A stretch of 64,000 nucleotides of DNA from Mesorhizobium sp. YC-39 (GCF_025753795.1 NZ_JAOWPS010000001.1:1922001-1986000), one strand, 5' to 3'; positions 41,450-50,990 are shown, numbered from the stretch's first letter. Notes: generated from the letters alone by a model not told the origin. Made by a program: numbers and translations.

Positions 41450-42214
41450 CTACCAGCAGACGAAGCCGCCATCGACGATCAGGTCGATGCCGGTGACGAA
41501 ACTCGAAGCGCGGCTGGCCAGGAACACGGTCGGGCCGACCATTTCCTCCGGCGTCGCCATGCGCCCCATCGGCGTGTCGCGCTCGAATATCTTGACCTGG
41601 TCCGCGACCTCCGGCCGCCTGTTCATCGGCGTCAGCGTGTAGCCGGGGCTGACCACGTTGACGCGCAGGCCGCGATCGGCCCATTCCATGGCGAGGCTCT
41701 TCGACATGTGGATGACGGCCGCCTTCGACGAATTGTAATGCGCCTGGGTCAGCCCGCGGTTGACGATCGAGCCCGACATCGAGGCGATGTTGATGATCGA
41801 GCCCTTGCGTCGTTTGAGCATGGTGCGCGCCTCCGCCTGGCAGGACAGGAACACGCCGCTGACGTTGACGTCGTAGAGCTTCTGCCACTTCCCCAGTGGC
41901 AGCGTCTCGGCCGGCTCAGCCCCGGCAATCCCGGCATTGTTGACGGCGATGCTCAGCGCGCCGAGTTCTTTTTCCGTGCGCTCGACCGCCGCCGCCAGGT
42001 CGCTTTCGGAGGTCACCGTCCCGGTCAGCACCAGTGCCTGGCGGCCGAGCGCCGTGATCTGGTGCGCCGTCTCTTCCAGCCCGCCCTTCGAGGCGTGGCC
42101 GAAACAGGCGATGTCGGCGCCGGCCTCGGCGAGCCCGATGGCTATCGCTTGCCCGATGCCGCTGCCGGCGCCGGTCACCAGCGCTACCTCTCCATGAAGA
42201 TCGAATAGTGTCAT
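41450..42214 (-). CDS. Short-chain dehydrogenase/reductase
   Basis: A 254-residue SDR with TGAGSGIGQAIAIG (12-25), NNAGIAG, the Ser of ASMSGSIVN and the catalytic YNSSK (Tyr/Lys pair). The end reads GIDLIVDGGFVCW. It is preceded by a hairpin that separates it from the transporter genes, so it may have its own promoter. Confidence 0.85.
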   Translation of the reverse strand: MTLFDLHGEVALVTGAGSGIGQAIAIGLAEAGADIACFGHASKGGLEETAHQITALGRQALVLTGTVTSESDLAAAVERTEKELGALSIAVNNAGIAGAEPAETLPLGKWQKLYDVNVSGVFLSCQAEARTMLKRRKGSIINIASMSGSIVNRGLTQAHYNSSKAAVIHMSKSLAMEWADRGLRVNVVSPGYTLTPMNRRPEVADQVKIFERDTPMGRMATPEEMVGPTVFLASRASSFVTGIDLIVDGGFVCW

Positions 42215-42257
42215 CGTCGGTCCCTCTGCTCCAACCGCCGTATCTCCCTGAAATGAA

Positions 42258-42282
42258 GGGGCGCCAGTCCTGCTGGCGCCCC
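42258..42282 (-). terminator. GC-rich hairpin after the RbsA-type gene
   Basis: The arms 42258-42267 and 42273-42282 form a 10-bp stem with a 5-nt loop; on the minus strand TTCATTTC follows. It would end the transporter transcript. Confidence 0.55.
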
Positions 42283-42342
42283 GCGCGGTCCGGTGCCTGG
42301 GAGGATATCACCTGCTGCGCTTTGTTCCGATTCTTTGCTTCC

Positions 42343-43866
42343 CTAGCTTGTCGCGAGTTCCATCACCGCGACATTGCTGGCCTCGCTGCGGTCGAGAATG
42401 CCGCGCTGGCGCCCGCGGCTCAGCACCAGCACGCGATGCGACAGGCCAAGCACCTCCTCGAGGTCGGAGCTCACCACGACCACCGCCATGCCGGAACGGG
42501 CGAGGTCGGCAATCACATCGTAGATCGCCGCGCGCGCGCCGACATCGATGCCGCGCGTCGGCTCGTCGAGGATGAACACCTTGGGCGGACGCGACACCCA
42601 TTTGGCGATGATCACCTTCTGCTGGTTGCCGCCGGAAAGCTTGCTGACCGCCTGGTTTGGCTTGCCCTTGACGCCGAGCCTGGAGATGCCGGCCTCGGCG
42701 AATTTCTGCACCGCCTTGGGAAACACCCAGCCCTTCGGCGCGACATGGTCGAAATTGCCGAAAGCCAGATTCTCGCCAATGGTCTGGTCGAGCACCACGC
42801 CTTGCGCCTTGCGGTCCTCCGGCACCAGCACGACGCCGGCCTTGATCGCCGCCGCCGGGCCATTGAGATGCACCGGCTTGCCCGCGACGCGCACCGAGCC
42901 CGACGAGATCGGATCGGCGCCGGCGATCGCCCGCACCAGTTCCGTGCGTCCGGCGCCGATCAGCCCGGCTATGCCGAGGATTTCGCCGGCCCTGACCGAG
43001 AAGCTGACATTGTTGAAGCTCTTCTCCGGCGAGGACAGATTCTCGACCGCAAGCAGCGTCTGGTCGCCCGGCGGCGACAGTTGCGGGAACATCCGCTCAA
43101 CGCTGCGGCCGACCATCTGCTCGACCACGGTGCGCACCGGGATGTCGGCGCGTTCGTGGCGGGCGACGATGCGGCCGTCGCGCATCACCACCACGCGGTC
43201 GGCGATCTCGGCGATCTCGTCCAGCCGGTGGCTGATATAGATGAAGGACATGCCTTCGGCTTTGAGTTTGCGGATCTGTTTGAACAGCAGTTCCGTTTCC
43301 TCGCCGCCAAGAGCGGCCGTCGGTTCGTCGAAGATCAGAAGCTCGGCATTGAGCGTCAGCGCCTTGGCGATCTCGACCTGCTGCTGGGCGGCGATGCGCA
43401 GCGTGCGAACCTTGCGCTCAGGCGAGACGTCGAGGCCGAGGCGCTTCAGTTGCGCCGATGCCTGCGCATTCATCGCCGCGCGGTCGATGCGGCCGCCGCG
43501 CATCGGCAGGCGCCCGACATAGACATTCTCCGCCACCGATAGGTCCGGCAGCAGCTTCAGTTCCTGATGGATCATGCCGACGCCGGCATCGATGGCCGCG
43601 GCGGGGGAGGCGGGGGAGTAGGACTTCCCCCGCCAGGTGATGGTGCCGGCATCGGGCTTGGTCGAGCCGGCGATGATGTTTGAGACGGTCGACTTGCCGG
43701 CGCCGTTCTCGCCGAGCAGCGCCACGACCTCGCCCGGCCGCACCTCGAAGCTCGCATCGGCCAGGACCTGGACCGGTCCATAGCTCTTGCAGAGGCCGCT
43801 GACAAAGAGCCCATTGTGCGGGCTCTCGCCATAGTGAGGATCAGGAGGCATCGTTGCGCTCGTCAA
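42343..43866 (-). CDS. Sugar ABC transporter ATP-binding protein, RbsA type
   Basis: A 507-residue duplicated ATPase. The first half has Walker A GENGAGKST and a degenerate signature region (RIAAQQQVEIAKAL), with Walker B LLIFDEPTAAL; the second half has GLIGAGRTELVR in place of a canonical Walker A, as usual in this group, and the signature KLSGGNQQKV with FILDEPTRGID. It energises import of a ribose-like sugar together with the next two genes. Confidence 0.9.
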   Translation of the reverse strand: MTSATMPPDPHYGESPHNGLFVSGLCKSYGPVQVLADASFEVRPGEVVALLGENGAGKSTVSNIIAGSTKPDAGTITWRGKSYSPASPAAAIDAGVGMIHQELKLLPDLSVAENVYVGRLPMRGGRIDRAAMNAQASAQLKRLGLDVSPERKVRTLRIAAQQQVEIAKALTLNAELLIFDEPTAALGGEETELLFKQIRKLKAEGMSFIYISHRLDEIAEIADRVVVMRDGRIVARHERADIPVRTVVEQMVGRSVERMFPQLSPPGDQTLLAVENLSSPEKSFNNVSFSVRAGEILGIAGLIGAGRTELVRAIAGADPISSGSVRVAGKPVHLNGPAAAIKAGVVLVPEDRKAQGVVLDQTIGENLAFGNFDHVAPKGWVFPKAVQKFAEAGISRLGVKGKPNQAVSKLSGGNQQKVIIAKWVSRPPKVFILDEPTRGIDVGARAAIYDVIADLARSGMAVVVVSSDLEEVLGLSHRVLVLSRGRQRGILDRSEASNVAVMELATS

Positions 43867-43885
43867 CTCTCAGACATACCAGGTC

Positions 43886-44824
43886 TCAAGGGTGCTTGGC
43901 GATAAACTGCTCGACATTGTCCTTGGTGGTCAGCGTCGCGTCCTGAAGCTGTTCGGCGGGAATGCTCTCGCCTGCCACCAGCTTGATCGCCGCATCGACC
44001 GCAAGCCGGCCCATGCCTTGCGTCTGCTGCGTCGCGGTGACGTCGAAGACGCCGTCCTTGAGTGCCTTGAGCGCCGCCACGTCGCCGTCGAAGCCGGCCA
44101 CCCAGACCTTGTGGCCGGGATTGGCGACCTTGACCGCCTGCGCGGCGCCCAGCGCCAGCGCGTCGGCCTGGCCGAAGACGATCGACACGTCGGGATGCGA
44201 TTGCAGCAGATCCTGCGTCAGCTTGAAGCCTTCATCTTGATGCCAGCCTTCGCTCCATAACTCGCCGACCACCTTGACGTCGGGATAGGCGGCCAGTGCC
44301 TCGCCGCAGCCCTTCGAACGGTCGACCTCCGGCGTCGTGCCCTTCTGGCCATGGATGATGATCATTTCGCCCTTGCCGCCGGCCTGCTTGGCGATGTAGT
44401 CGCACACCGCCTTGGCCGAGGCGACGCTATTGGTGGCGATGAAGGTGTCGCCCGGCGCGCCGTCGGCATTGCGGTCGACATTGACGACCGGAATGCCGGC
44501 AGCCTTGGCGGTCTTGGTTGGCACGGTGGCGGCAGTGGCGCCGGCCGGGATGTAGATCAGCGCGTCGATGTTCTGCGTGATCAGGTCCTGCACCTGGCTG
44601 ACCTGCGTCGCCGAATCGCCCTTGGCGTCGACGGTGACGACTTCGATGCCCTTTTCCTTGGCGTAGGCTTCGACGGACTGCTTGATCTGGTTGAAGAAGT
44701 CGGCCTGCAGATTGGCGACGGCGAGGCCGAGCTTCTTGGCCTCCTTGGCCGAAGCCATGTCGGTGAGTCCGAGCAGCGGAATGACGGCCGCGGCGGCAAG
44801 CACGAGTGAACGTTTGGTCAGCAT
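43886..44824 (-). CDS. Sugar ABC transporter substrate-binding protein, RbsB type
   Basis: A 312-residue periplasmic protein of the pentose-binding group. A signal peptide ends at MASA before KEAKKLG. The mature part begins LGLAVANLQADFFNQIKQS, with ITQNIDALIYIPAGATA and later VNVDRNADG. It lies 19 bases upstream of the RbsA-type gene. Ligand unknown. Confidence 0.9.
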   Translation of the reverse strand: MLTKRSLVLAAAAVIPLLGLTDMASAKEAKKLGLAVANLQADFFNQIKQSVEAYAKEKGIEVVTVDAKGDSATQVSQVQDLITQNIDALIYIPAGATAATVPTKTAKAAGIPVVNVDRNADGAPGDTFIATNSVASAKAVCDYIAKQAGGKGEMIIIHGQKGTTPEVDRSKGCGEALAAYPDVKVVGELWSEGWHQDEGFKLTQDLLQSHPDVSIVFGQADALALGAAQAVKVANPGHKVWVAGFDGDVAALKALKDGVFDVTATQQTQGMGRLAVDAAIKLVAGESIPAEQLQDATLTTKDNVEQFIAKHP

Positions 44825-44939
44825 GTTTTCCTCCGTTGATATTCAAACTGTCCCGCCCGCGCACCACGGCGCTCCTTGGCCGAACATTCCCAGTTTCGGA
44901 TCGACCGATCCGTTTCCGCCCGGATATCCCAGGCGAATC

Positions 44940-45959
44940 TCATTGCGATCTGCGCCGCCAGGTGTCGGTGGCGACCGCCAGTGCGATCACCACGCCGATC
45001 ACCACCTGCTGGATGAAGGGCGAGACGCCGAGCAGGTTCAGCCCGTTGCGCAGCACGCCGATGATGAGCACGCCGACGGCGGTGCCGCCGATCGAGCCGA
45101 CGCCTCCCGAGAGACTGGCGCCGCCGATCACCACCGCCGCGATCGTGTCGAGTTCATAGCCGAGGCCAGAGCTCGGCTGCACGGAATCAAGCCGCGCCGC
45201 GAGCACGATGCCGGCGAGACCGGCGAGCACACCGCAGATCGCGTAGACCCAGTTGGTCAGCGACTTCACCGGTATGCCGGAGAGCCGTGCGACCTCGGCG
45301 CTGCCGCCGATCGCATAGAGGCTGCGGCCGGTGGCGCGATAGTTGAGGAAGATGGCGAAGATGATCGCCAGCACGATCATCAGTCCGACGGTGACCGACA
45401 GGAAACCGAAATGACGGGTGATCGACAGGCTGGTGAACCAGTCGGGAAAGCCGACGATCTGCGAGCCGTCGGTGATCATATTGCCGAGGCCGCGCGCCAC
45501 CGACATCATGGCCAGTGTGGCGATGAAGGGCGGCAGTTTCGTCACCGTCACCAGCAAGCCTGACACCAGTCCGCAAAGACCGGCGACGACAAGTGCTGCG
45601 ACGATGCCGGCGGGCATGCCGAGATTGAGATAGTCCGGATGGGCAACAAAACCCATTACCATGGCGGCGAGCGCCAGCACGGAACCGACGGAGAGGTCGA
45701 TGCCGCCGATCAGGATGACCAGCGTCATGCCGATCGCCATGATGCCGAGCACGGTGATCTGGTCGAGCACGTTGAGGATGTTGCGCACCGTCAGGAACGT
45801 GTCGGTGGTCAGCGTCAGCGCCAGGCACAGCAGCACCAGCCCGATCAGCGGTCCCATGGTTCCGGCGAACAGCGCCGAGAGCCTTGCGGCGGTCGCGGCT
45901 TGTGCGCCGGCTTTCAACTCGCCGCCTTTCAAATCGCTTGTGTCGTTGCTCACAGCCAC
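44940..45959 (-). CDS. Sugar ABC transporter permease, RbsC type
   Basis: A 339-residue permease of the BPD_transp_2 family with about nine spans; the signature GGIDLSVGSVLALAAMV is present near residue 85, and GGASLSGGVGSIGGTAVGVL near 285. The GTG at 45959 is five bases after GGAGGAG; a GTG two codons later is also possible. It is divergent from the SorC regulator. Confidence 0.88.
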   Translation of the reverse strand: MAVSNDTSDLKGGELKAGAQAATAARLSALFAGTMGPLIGLVLLCLALTLTTDTFLTVRNILNVLDQITVLGIMAIGMTLVILIGGIDLSVGSVLALAAMVMGFVAHPDYLNLGMPAGIVAALVVAGLCGLVSGLLVTVTKLPPFIATLAMMSVARGLGNMITDGSQIVGFPDWFTSLSITRHFGFLSVTVGLMIVLAIIFAIFLNYRATGRSLYAIGGSAEVARLSGIPVKSLTNWVYAICGVLAGLAGIVLAARLDSVQPSSGLGYELDTIAAVVIGGASLSGGVGSIGGTAVGVLIIGVLRNGLNLLGVSPFIQQVVIGVVIALAVATDTWRRRSQ

Positions 45960-46265
45960 TTCGTCTCCTCCGTCAGCGAAGCGGCTATGGCCTGCCGTTC
46001 GCTTTTGTTCACCAGGCACCTCCCTGTGAACAATTTATCTTTGATATGCAATTTTGTTCAGCTAAACTGTTCATTAGAAAATTGTCAAGGGCCGTTGCGC
46101 CATTCGGCGGCGGTTTGCGCCACGAGGTGGTTTGCCCTCCGGGGAAGTCAAAGGCATGATGCCTTGCCGGAATCGGGTTCCCCGGTTCGCACGTGTCCTG
46201 GTCCCGGGGGAGACGGCGGCCAGGATAAGGCAAGACGGCTGTAGGCAGCCGTGGGAGGCACGAGG
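45960..46265. promoter_or_regulatory. Divergent control region of the sugar operon with repeated GAACA/TGTTC motifs
   Basis: No gene is seen. A GAACAA (46028-46033) and TTGTTC (46054-46059) inverted pair and a further TGTTCA (46069-46074) lie in an AT-rich block close to the permease start, and are likely sites for the SorC-type regulator encoded next door. Confidence 0.5.
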
Positions 46266-47228
46266 ATGGCGGTGATCGAGAACGAAAAAGCCTCGCGCTT
46301 TCCGGATGCCGAGCTCAAGGCCCGCGCCGCCTGGCACTATTATGTCGAGGGCCTGACGCAGGAGAGGATTTCCGAGATCCTCGGCGTCGGCCGCATCAAG
46401 GTGCATCGCATCCTCTCCGCCGCCCGCGAGGAGGGCATCGTCCAGTTCCGCATCCGCGACAGCGTCGTCGAATGCGTGCAGCTCGAGGAGAGCCTGAAGC
46501 AACGGTTCGGCCTCAGCCAGGCGGTCGTGGTGCCGTCGGCCGCCGACCGGAGCAACGCACCGCTGATGATCGGCCACGCCGCCGCAACCTATCTGGCCGA
46601 CAACGTCAATCCCGGCGATGTCATCGCGCTGGGCTGGGGCCGCACGCTGAAATTCGCCATCAACGAATTGCCGCGGCGGCCGATCGCCAGAACCACGGTG
46701 GTCTCCATGCTGGGCGGCCTCACCCACGCGCAGCCGCTCAACCCGACCGAGAGCGCCTGGGAATTCGCCGAGAAGATCGGCGCCGAATGTTTCCTGCTGC
46801 CGGTGCCGGTCTATGCCGACAGGCCGGAGCAGCGCGACGCCTTCATGAGCCAGCGCAGCGTCCAGGATGTCGTTTTCCGTGCACGGCGGGCCAACATCGC
46901 CGTGCTCAGCGTCGGCTCGTTCTCCAACGACAGTCCGATCGCCAATTACGGCTTCATCAAGCCCAGCGAACTCGAGGAACTTCAGGCGGCCGGGGCGGTC
47001 GGCGACATATTGTGCCATTTCATCGACGCCGAAGGCCGCCCGGTCGACCATGAGGTCAATCGCCGGGTCTGCGCCTATCCGCTGGAGGACCTCTCGGACA
47101 TTCCCAACATCATCCTGGTCTCGGGCGGACAGGAAAAGGTGGCCGTCATGCGCGCCGCGTTGGCCAACACCAAGGTCTCCGTGCTGATCACCGACGAGGA
47201 TGCGGCCAAAGGCCTGCTCAACCGCTGA
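46266..47228 (+). CDS. SorC/DeoR-type sugar-binding transcriptional regulator
   Basis: A 320-residue regulator. The HTH is LTQERISEILGVGRIKVHRIL (about residues 30-50, shown across the recognition helix), followed by a sugar-phosphate-binding domain with VIALGWGRTL and VVSMLGGLTH and a C-terminal VSGGQEKVAVMRAAL. ATG at 46266 follows GGGAGG. It is divergent from the permease and probably controls the locus in response to a phosphorylated sugar. Confidence 0.88.
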   Translation: MAVIENEKASRFPDAELKARAAWHYYVEGLTQERISEILGVGRIKVHRILSAAREEGIVQFRIRDSVVECVQLEESLKQRFGLSQAVVVPSAADRSNAPLMIGHAAATYLADNVNPGDVIALGWGRTLKFAINELPRRPIARTTVVSMLGGLTHAQPLNPTESAWEFAEKIGAECFLLPVPVYADRPEQRDAFMSQRSVQDVVFRARRANIAVLSVGSFSNDSPIANYGFIKPSELEELQAAGAVGDILCHFIDAEGRPVDHEVNRRVCAYPLEDLSDIPNIILVSGGQEKVAVMRAALANTKVSVLITDEDAAKGLLNR

Positions 47229-47233
47229 GCGCC

Positions 47234-47250
47234 GTCGCGTGCGGCGCGAC
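47234..47250. terminator. Small GC hairpin between convergent genes
   Basis: GTCGCG and CGCGAC arms with a 5-nt loop lie between the SorC-type gene and the convergent secreted-protein gene. Confidence 0.3.
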
Positions 47251-47255
47251 ACCTC

Positions 47256-47876
47256 TCAGAATTCGCACGGCTTGGGGCGGGTCTCGTACGACCAGTCCGC
47301 GAGAGCGATAGGCGTGAATTTGCCCTCGACCGGCTTGCTGTCGTCCAGATCCTGCGAGGCGACGCCCTTGCCGGTGAGGAAGTTGATGTCGCAACTGCCG
47401 AGCGTCGTCTCGACGGTGCCGTCAGACTTCTGGACATTCCAGTCCCAGTTGCGGCTATAGCCGCCGACCAGGAACTCGCCGTGACGACGCACGATCGTAA
47501 GCGTCTCTTCCCATGATTTGTTCGCCCCGCAGCCGAAGCAGGAGGTGATGGCCAGCGACCCCATGCCTGTGCTTTCGAGGTCGAGGATACGATTGTCGGT
47601 GAGCGCCTTCCTGACGAAGCTAGGCTGGCGCGAGGGATCGATCTTGCCGTCGCCCGCTGCCAGATAAATGGCGAGATCCGCCTGTCCGTTGTCGCGGTCC
47701 TCAATTATCAAGGCTCGGTCCATCCGGCCGTCATTGTCCATGTCGAGCGTGACCTCGAAAGAGGGCACGGCCGTGTTGCCGGCGAGCGCGGGCATTGCCG
47801 CGAAGGCGACAATCCAGACCGCATGAAGGAACGCTGTTTTCACGGGCAATCGTCCAAGGCTGGGAAAATCTAGCAT
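47256..47876 (-). CDS. Secreted protein of unknown function
   Basis: A 206-residue protein with a signal peptide (FLHAVWIVAFAAMPALA). The mature part has DMDNDGRMDRALIIED, an Asp-rich loop like those of calcium-binding integrin-type repeats, and four cysteines (SCFGC, GSC, PC) that could form disulfides outside the cytoplasm. I do not recognise the family. The ATG at 47876 is listed, but a GTG at 47843, right before the Lys-Thr of the signal peptide, is an alternative. It lies 10 bases after the kinase gene. Confidence 0.65.
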   Translation of the reverse strand: MLDFPSLGRLPVKTAFLHAVWIVAFAAMPALAGNTAVPSFEVTLDMDNDGRMDRALIIEDRDNGQADLAIYLAAGDGKIDPSRQPSFVRKALTDNRILDLESTGMGSLAITSCFGCGANKSWEETLTIVRRHGEFLVGGYSRNWDWNVQKSDGTVETTLGSCDINFLTGKGVASQDLDDSKPVEGKFTPIALADWSYETRPKPCEF

Positions 47877-47904
47877 TGGACGGCCGGCACGCAAAACGTC
47901 GATC

Positions 47905-49398
47905 TCACTCCGTGAGGCCGCTGAGTCGTTCGTGGATGTCGCGCGTGGCGTGATAGAGGTCGCGGTAGATCGCTTTGCGCGTGCGGTAGAAGGACATCAG
48001 GCCGCCGACCGGGTCGACATGCCTGGTCGGCGCTGCCGTCATCGCTTCCGCCGCTGCCTCGGGCGAGGCAAACCATCCGATCGCCGAGGCCGCCAGCATG
48101 GCGGCACCCAGTGCCGCTGCTTCGTTGACTGGCGAGACGGAGAGCGGTCGTTCCAACACGCTCGCCATGATCCGCATCAACAGCGCCGAATTGGTGCCGC
48201 CACCGGCGGCGATCATCGCCGCCGGCTTGCCTCCGGCCTGCGCTTCCATCGCTTCGCTGGCAATGGCCTGCTCCAGGGCGATGCCTTCCAATACGGCGCG
48301 AAAGAGATGCTTCGGCTCATGGTCGAGCGACAGGCCGACAATGGCGCCGCGCGCCGCACCGTCCCAATAGGGGCTCATCACGCCGGCCCAATAGGGCATG
48401 ACAAGCAGGCCGCCGCTGCCGGCGGCGACATCGGCCGCCGCCTTCTCCAGCGTCGCTGCGGAGGCCGAGCCGGTCGTGCGCACGATCCAGTCGACCAACT
48501 GCATGCCCGAACGCAGCACGGTCTCCAGCATGAATCCCGAACCGGTCGGCGAAACCAGGGTTCGGAAGGCGTCCGATGTCGTGACGGTGCCGGAATAGCA
48601 GCCGCTGACGACGCCGGAGCCGAGCGAGAGGTAGCTCTTGCCCGCACCGTGGACGCCCATGCCGAGGCCCATCGCCTGGCCATCGCCGGCGCCGGCGACG
48701 ACAGGCGTTCCGGCCCTGAGGCCGGTCAGCCGCGCAACGCTTTCTGTCAGGCCGCCGCAGATTTCGCCCGGCCCGACAAGCTCCGGCAATTGCTCTGGCC
48801 GCAGCCCGGCGGCCTCGACAAGGCCTGGATGCCAGGTGCCTTCCGCGATGTCGATCAGTCCGAGCGGGTCGGCACTGGCAGTGCTGGTGGCCAGTCGCCC
48901 GGTCAGCCGGTGGACGAAGAAGCCGTGCACATCGACCAGCGCGGCCGCCTCTGCAAGTACCCGCAGCTGGTGTTCGGCCAGCCAGGCGATGGCGTAGAGC
49001 GCCGGCGTCGGATCCGGCGGCTTGCCGCTCCAGTCGCGGATCGCCTCGCGCCCGAGTTCGGCCGAAAGCCTGGCGACCTGCGGACGGGCGCGCTCGTCGA
49101 GCCACAAGATGGCGGGAATGAGTGGCTTGCCGGTGCTGTCGATCAGCGTGAAGGTCTCGCGCTGATGGGCGATGGATATAGCCGCCACGCGCTCGGCGCC
49201 GACCGCATCGGTGACCTGCTTCAGCGCGCCGAGCAGGGCGGTCCACCAATGCTCGGCATCCTGCTCGAAATGGCCTGGCCTGGGATTGGAAAGCGGATAG
49301 GTTTCGCGTGCTTGGAACAATTCCTTGCCATCGCGCGTGAAGGCGATCGCCTTCACGGCCGTCGTCGAGGCGTCGATCCCGATTACGACATCGTCCAT
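47905..49398 (-). CDS. FGGY-family carbohydrate kinase
   Basis: A 497-residue xylulokinase-like kinase. Phosphate-binding DASTTAVKAIAF is at 9-20, the catalytic Asp lies in GAGDGQAMGLGMG (about 240), and AAGGGTNSALLMRIMASVL is the ATP site. It would phosphorylate a sugar or polyol after import by the RbsABC-type system. It starts 21 bases after the SAF-domain dehydrogenase. Confidence 0.87.
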   Translation of the reverse strand: MDDVVIGIDASTTAVKAIAFTRDGKELFQARETYPLSNPRPGHFEQDAEHWWTALLGALKQVTDAVGAERVAAISIAHQRETFTLIDSTGKPLIPAILWLDERARPQVARLSAELGREAIRDWSGKPPDPTPALYAIAWLAEHQLRVLAEAAALVDVHGFFVHRLTGRLATSTASADPLGLIDIAEGTWHPGLVEAAGLRPEQLPELVGPGEICGGLTESVARLTGLRAGTPVVAGAGDGQAMGLGMGVHGAGKSYLSLGSGVVSGCYSGTVTTSDAFRTLVSPTGSGFMLETVLRSGMQLVDWIVRTTGSASAATLEKAAADVAAGSGGLLVMPYWAGVMSPYWDGAARGAIVGLSLDHEPKHLFRAVLEGIALEQAIASEAMEAQAGGKPAAMIAAGGGTNSALLMRIMASVLERPLSVSPVNEAAALGAAMLAASAIGWFASPEAAAEAMTAAPTRHVDPVGGLMSFYRTRKAIYRDLYHATRDIHERLSGLTE

Positions 49399-49419
49399 CA
49401 GGCGGAGATCCGGCGGAGT

Positions 49420-50742
49420 TCAGGCAGCGTTGGTTACGAACCGTCCGTCCGACTGGTCGAGACGACGGCGGATCTGGGTTATCACCATCGAATCGTCGGG
49501 TACACAATTTTCATAGGTGAGGAAATCGCCGGTCTTGACCGACTTGACCACCTTGGCGCGTTCGGCGAGGCCGAGCGGCAGGGCGCCGCGAGCGCGCGCA
49601 TCCTCCCAGGTCATGGCGAAGCCGCGATAGTCGTTCTCGCCGATCATGCCGAGCGACTGGCCAAGCCCAAGGTCGCTCTTGGCCACCGCCACCGCCTCGG
49701 CGACCGGATGGTCGAGCGGCTCCATGTCGGCGCGCTTGTAGACGACCGCGCGCGCCGCCGACAGCGGCACTTCCAGGCTGGTCAGGTGGTAGGGCCGGAA
49801 GATCGTGAAATAGGGGCCTTTGCCGACCTTGAGGTCGACCATGCGTTCCAGCACGCGCGGATGCCTCGTCTCGATGATGCAGAACACGCCGGGCGCCACA
49901 CCCTTTCCGATCGAATAGTCGACCACGCCCTTGCGGTGCAGCACGCCGCCATCCTCGCGTGGGCAGAGCACGCTGGCCAGTTCCTCCAGCGTCGCCGTTG
50001 GCCCGTGCATGCCGGGCACGTCGGGCACCAGGCCGGTGGCGTTGGCGATCGCCACCATCTCGATCGCCGTCTTGGAGCCGTCGACGAACTCGACCAGCAT
50101 GCGAGCATTCATGTTGCGCTCGTTGGCCTCCTTCTCGTAGTCGGCGGGCATGGCGTCGATCTTCAGCGGATTGTTCTTGCCCTTGCCGGCGGCGATGATG
50201 TTGAAGCCGAGGCTCCTGGCAAAGCCGATGACCTCGAGCGTGCAGGCGGGCTCGTCGCCGGCCGCACCCGTGTAGACGACGCCGGCCTTGCGCGCTTCTT
50301 CCTTGAGGAAGCGGCCGATGGTGATGTCGGCTTCGACGTTGAGCATAACGATATGCTTGCCGTTCTTCATCACTTCCAGCGCAAACAGCGTACCGATATT
50401 GGGATTGCCGGTCGCGTCGATGATGACGTCGATACGGCCGGCGGCGGCGAGTGCGTGCAGATCCTCGGTCACTGCGATCTTGCCGGCCTCGATGGCGCGG
50501 TCGATCGCTGCGGCATTCGGCGCCTGCACAATGTCGGAGCGGTCGTGGCCGGCAAGCAGGGCGGCGTCGATCGCCGCCTGCGGCCTGACCTCGGAAATGG
50601 CGCCGATCCGCATGCCCGGCATCAGCGCCACCTGGACGACGATGTCGGTGCCCATCTGCCCGGCGCCGGCAAGACCGATGGTGATCGGTCCCTGCTTTTC
50701 AGCACGTTGCAAAAGTTCCGCTGCAAATTGCGGATGGGACAT
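49420..50742 (-). CDS. NAD(P)-binding homoserine-dehydrogenase-like protein with SAF domain
   Basis: A 440-residue oxidoreductase. The Rossmann motif is ITIGLAGAGQMGTDIVVQ (20-37), followed by VIIDATGNPNIGTLFALE. The C-terminal part (about 350-435) is an SAF-like domain, which often leads to mistaken naming as a flagellar FlgA protein. It sits with a sugar kinase and a sugar transporter, so a branched or short sugar acid is a plausible substrate. Function not established. Confidence 0.7.
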   Translation of the reverse strand: MSHPQFAAELLQRAEKQGPITIGLAGAGQMGTDIVVQVALMPGMRIGAISEVRPQAAIDAALLAGHDRSDIVQAPNAAAIDRAIEAGKIAVTEDLHALAAAGRIDVIIDATGNPNIGTLFALEVMKNGKHIVMLNVEADITIGRFLKEEARKAGVVYTGAAGDEPACTLEVIGFARSLGFNIIAAGKGKNNPLKIDAMPADYEKEANERNMNARMLVEFVDGSKTAIEMVAIANATGLVPDVPGMHGPTATLEELASVLCPREDGGVLHRKGVVDYSIGKGVAPGVFCIIETRHPRVLERMVDLKVGKGPYFTIFRPYHLTSLEVPLSAARAVVYKRADMEPLDHPVAEAVAVAKSDLGLGQSLGMIGENDYRGFAMTWEDARARGALPLGLAERAKVVKSVKTGDFLTYENCVPDDSMVITQIRRRLDQSDGRFVTNAA

Positions 50743-50921
50743 GTCGCTTCCTCCAATTCCAGACGCGCCGCCGCGCCGAACTCATCTTTTGAACATTCCT
50801 ATTTCTATTTGAAAAATATTTCAATCGGCAATTCGGCAAATCTTCGACAGGAGGTGCCGGAACTACACTAAGGATTCGTGGAGGGGCAGCGTCAGATCAC
50901 CGCAATGCGACGCAGACGCAC

Positions 50922-50956
50922 AGCCGCAGCGACTACACGTTGCAGTCGCTGCGGCT
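50922..50956 (-). terminator. 13-bp hairpin downstream of the DUF427 gene
   Basis: AGCCGCAGCGACT (50922-50934) pairs with 50944-50956 around a 9-nt loop. It lies 34 bases after the stop of the DUF427 gene on the minus strand. No T-run follows. Confidence 0.5.
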
Positions 50957-50990
50957 ATTGGATTTCAGCAGATGTTTGGGGAAGAACAGC

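Noticed and set aside
49420..50742. Flagellar P-ring protein FlgA
   Set aside because: The SAF domain is shared, but the protein has an N-terminal Rossmann domain, no signal peptide and sugar-catabolic neighbours.
47932..50871. A 979-codon open frame on the plus strand
   Set aside because: It lies opposite the FGGY kinase and SAF-dehydrogenase genes, has an Arg/His/Ala-rich low-complexity translation with no motif, and is a GC-rich antisense shadow.
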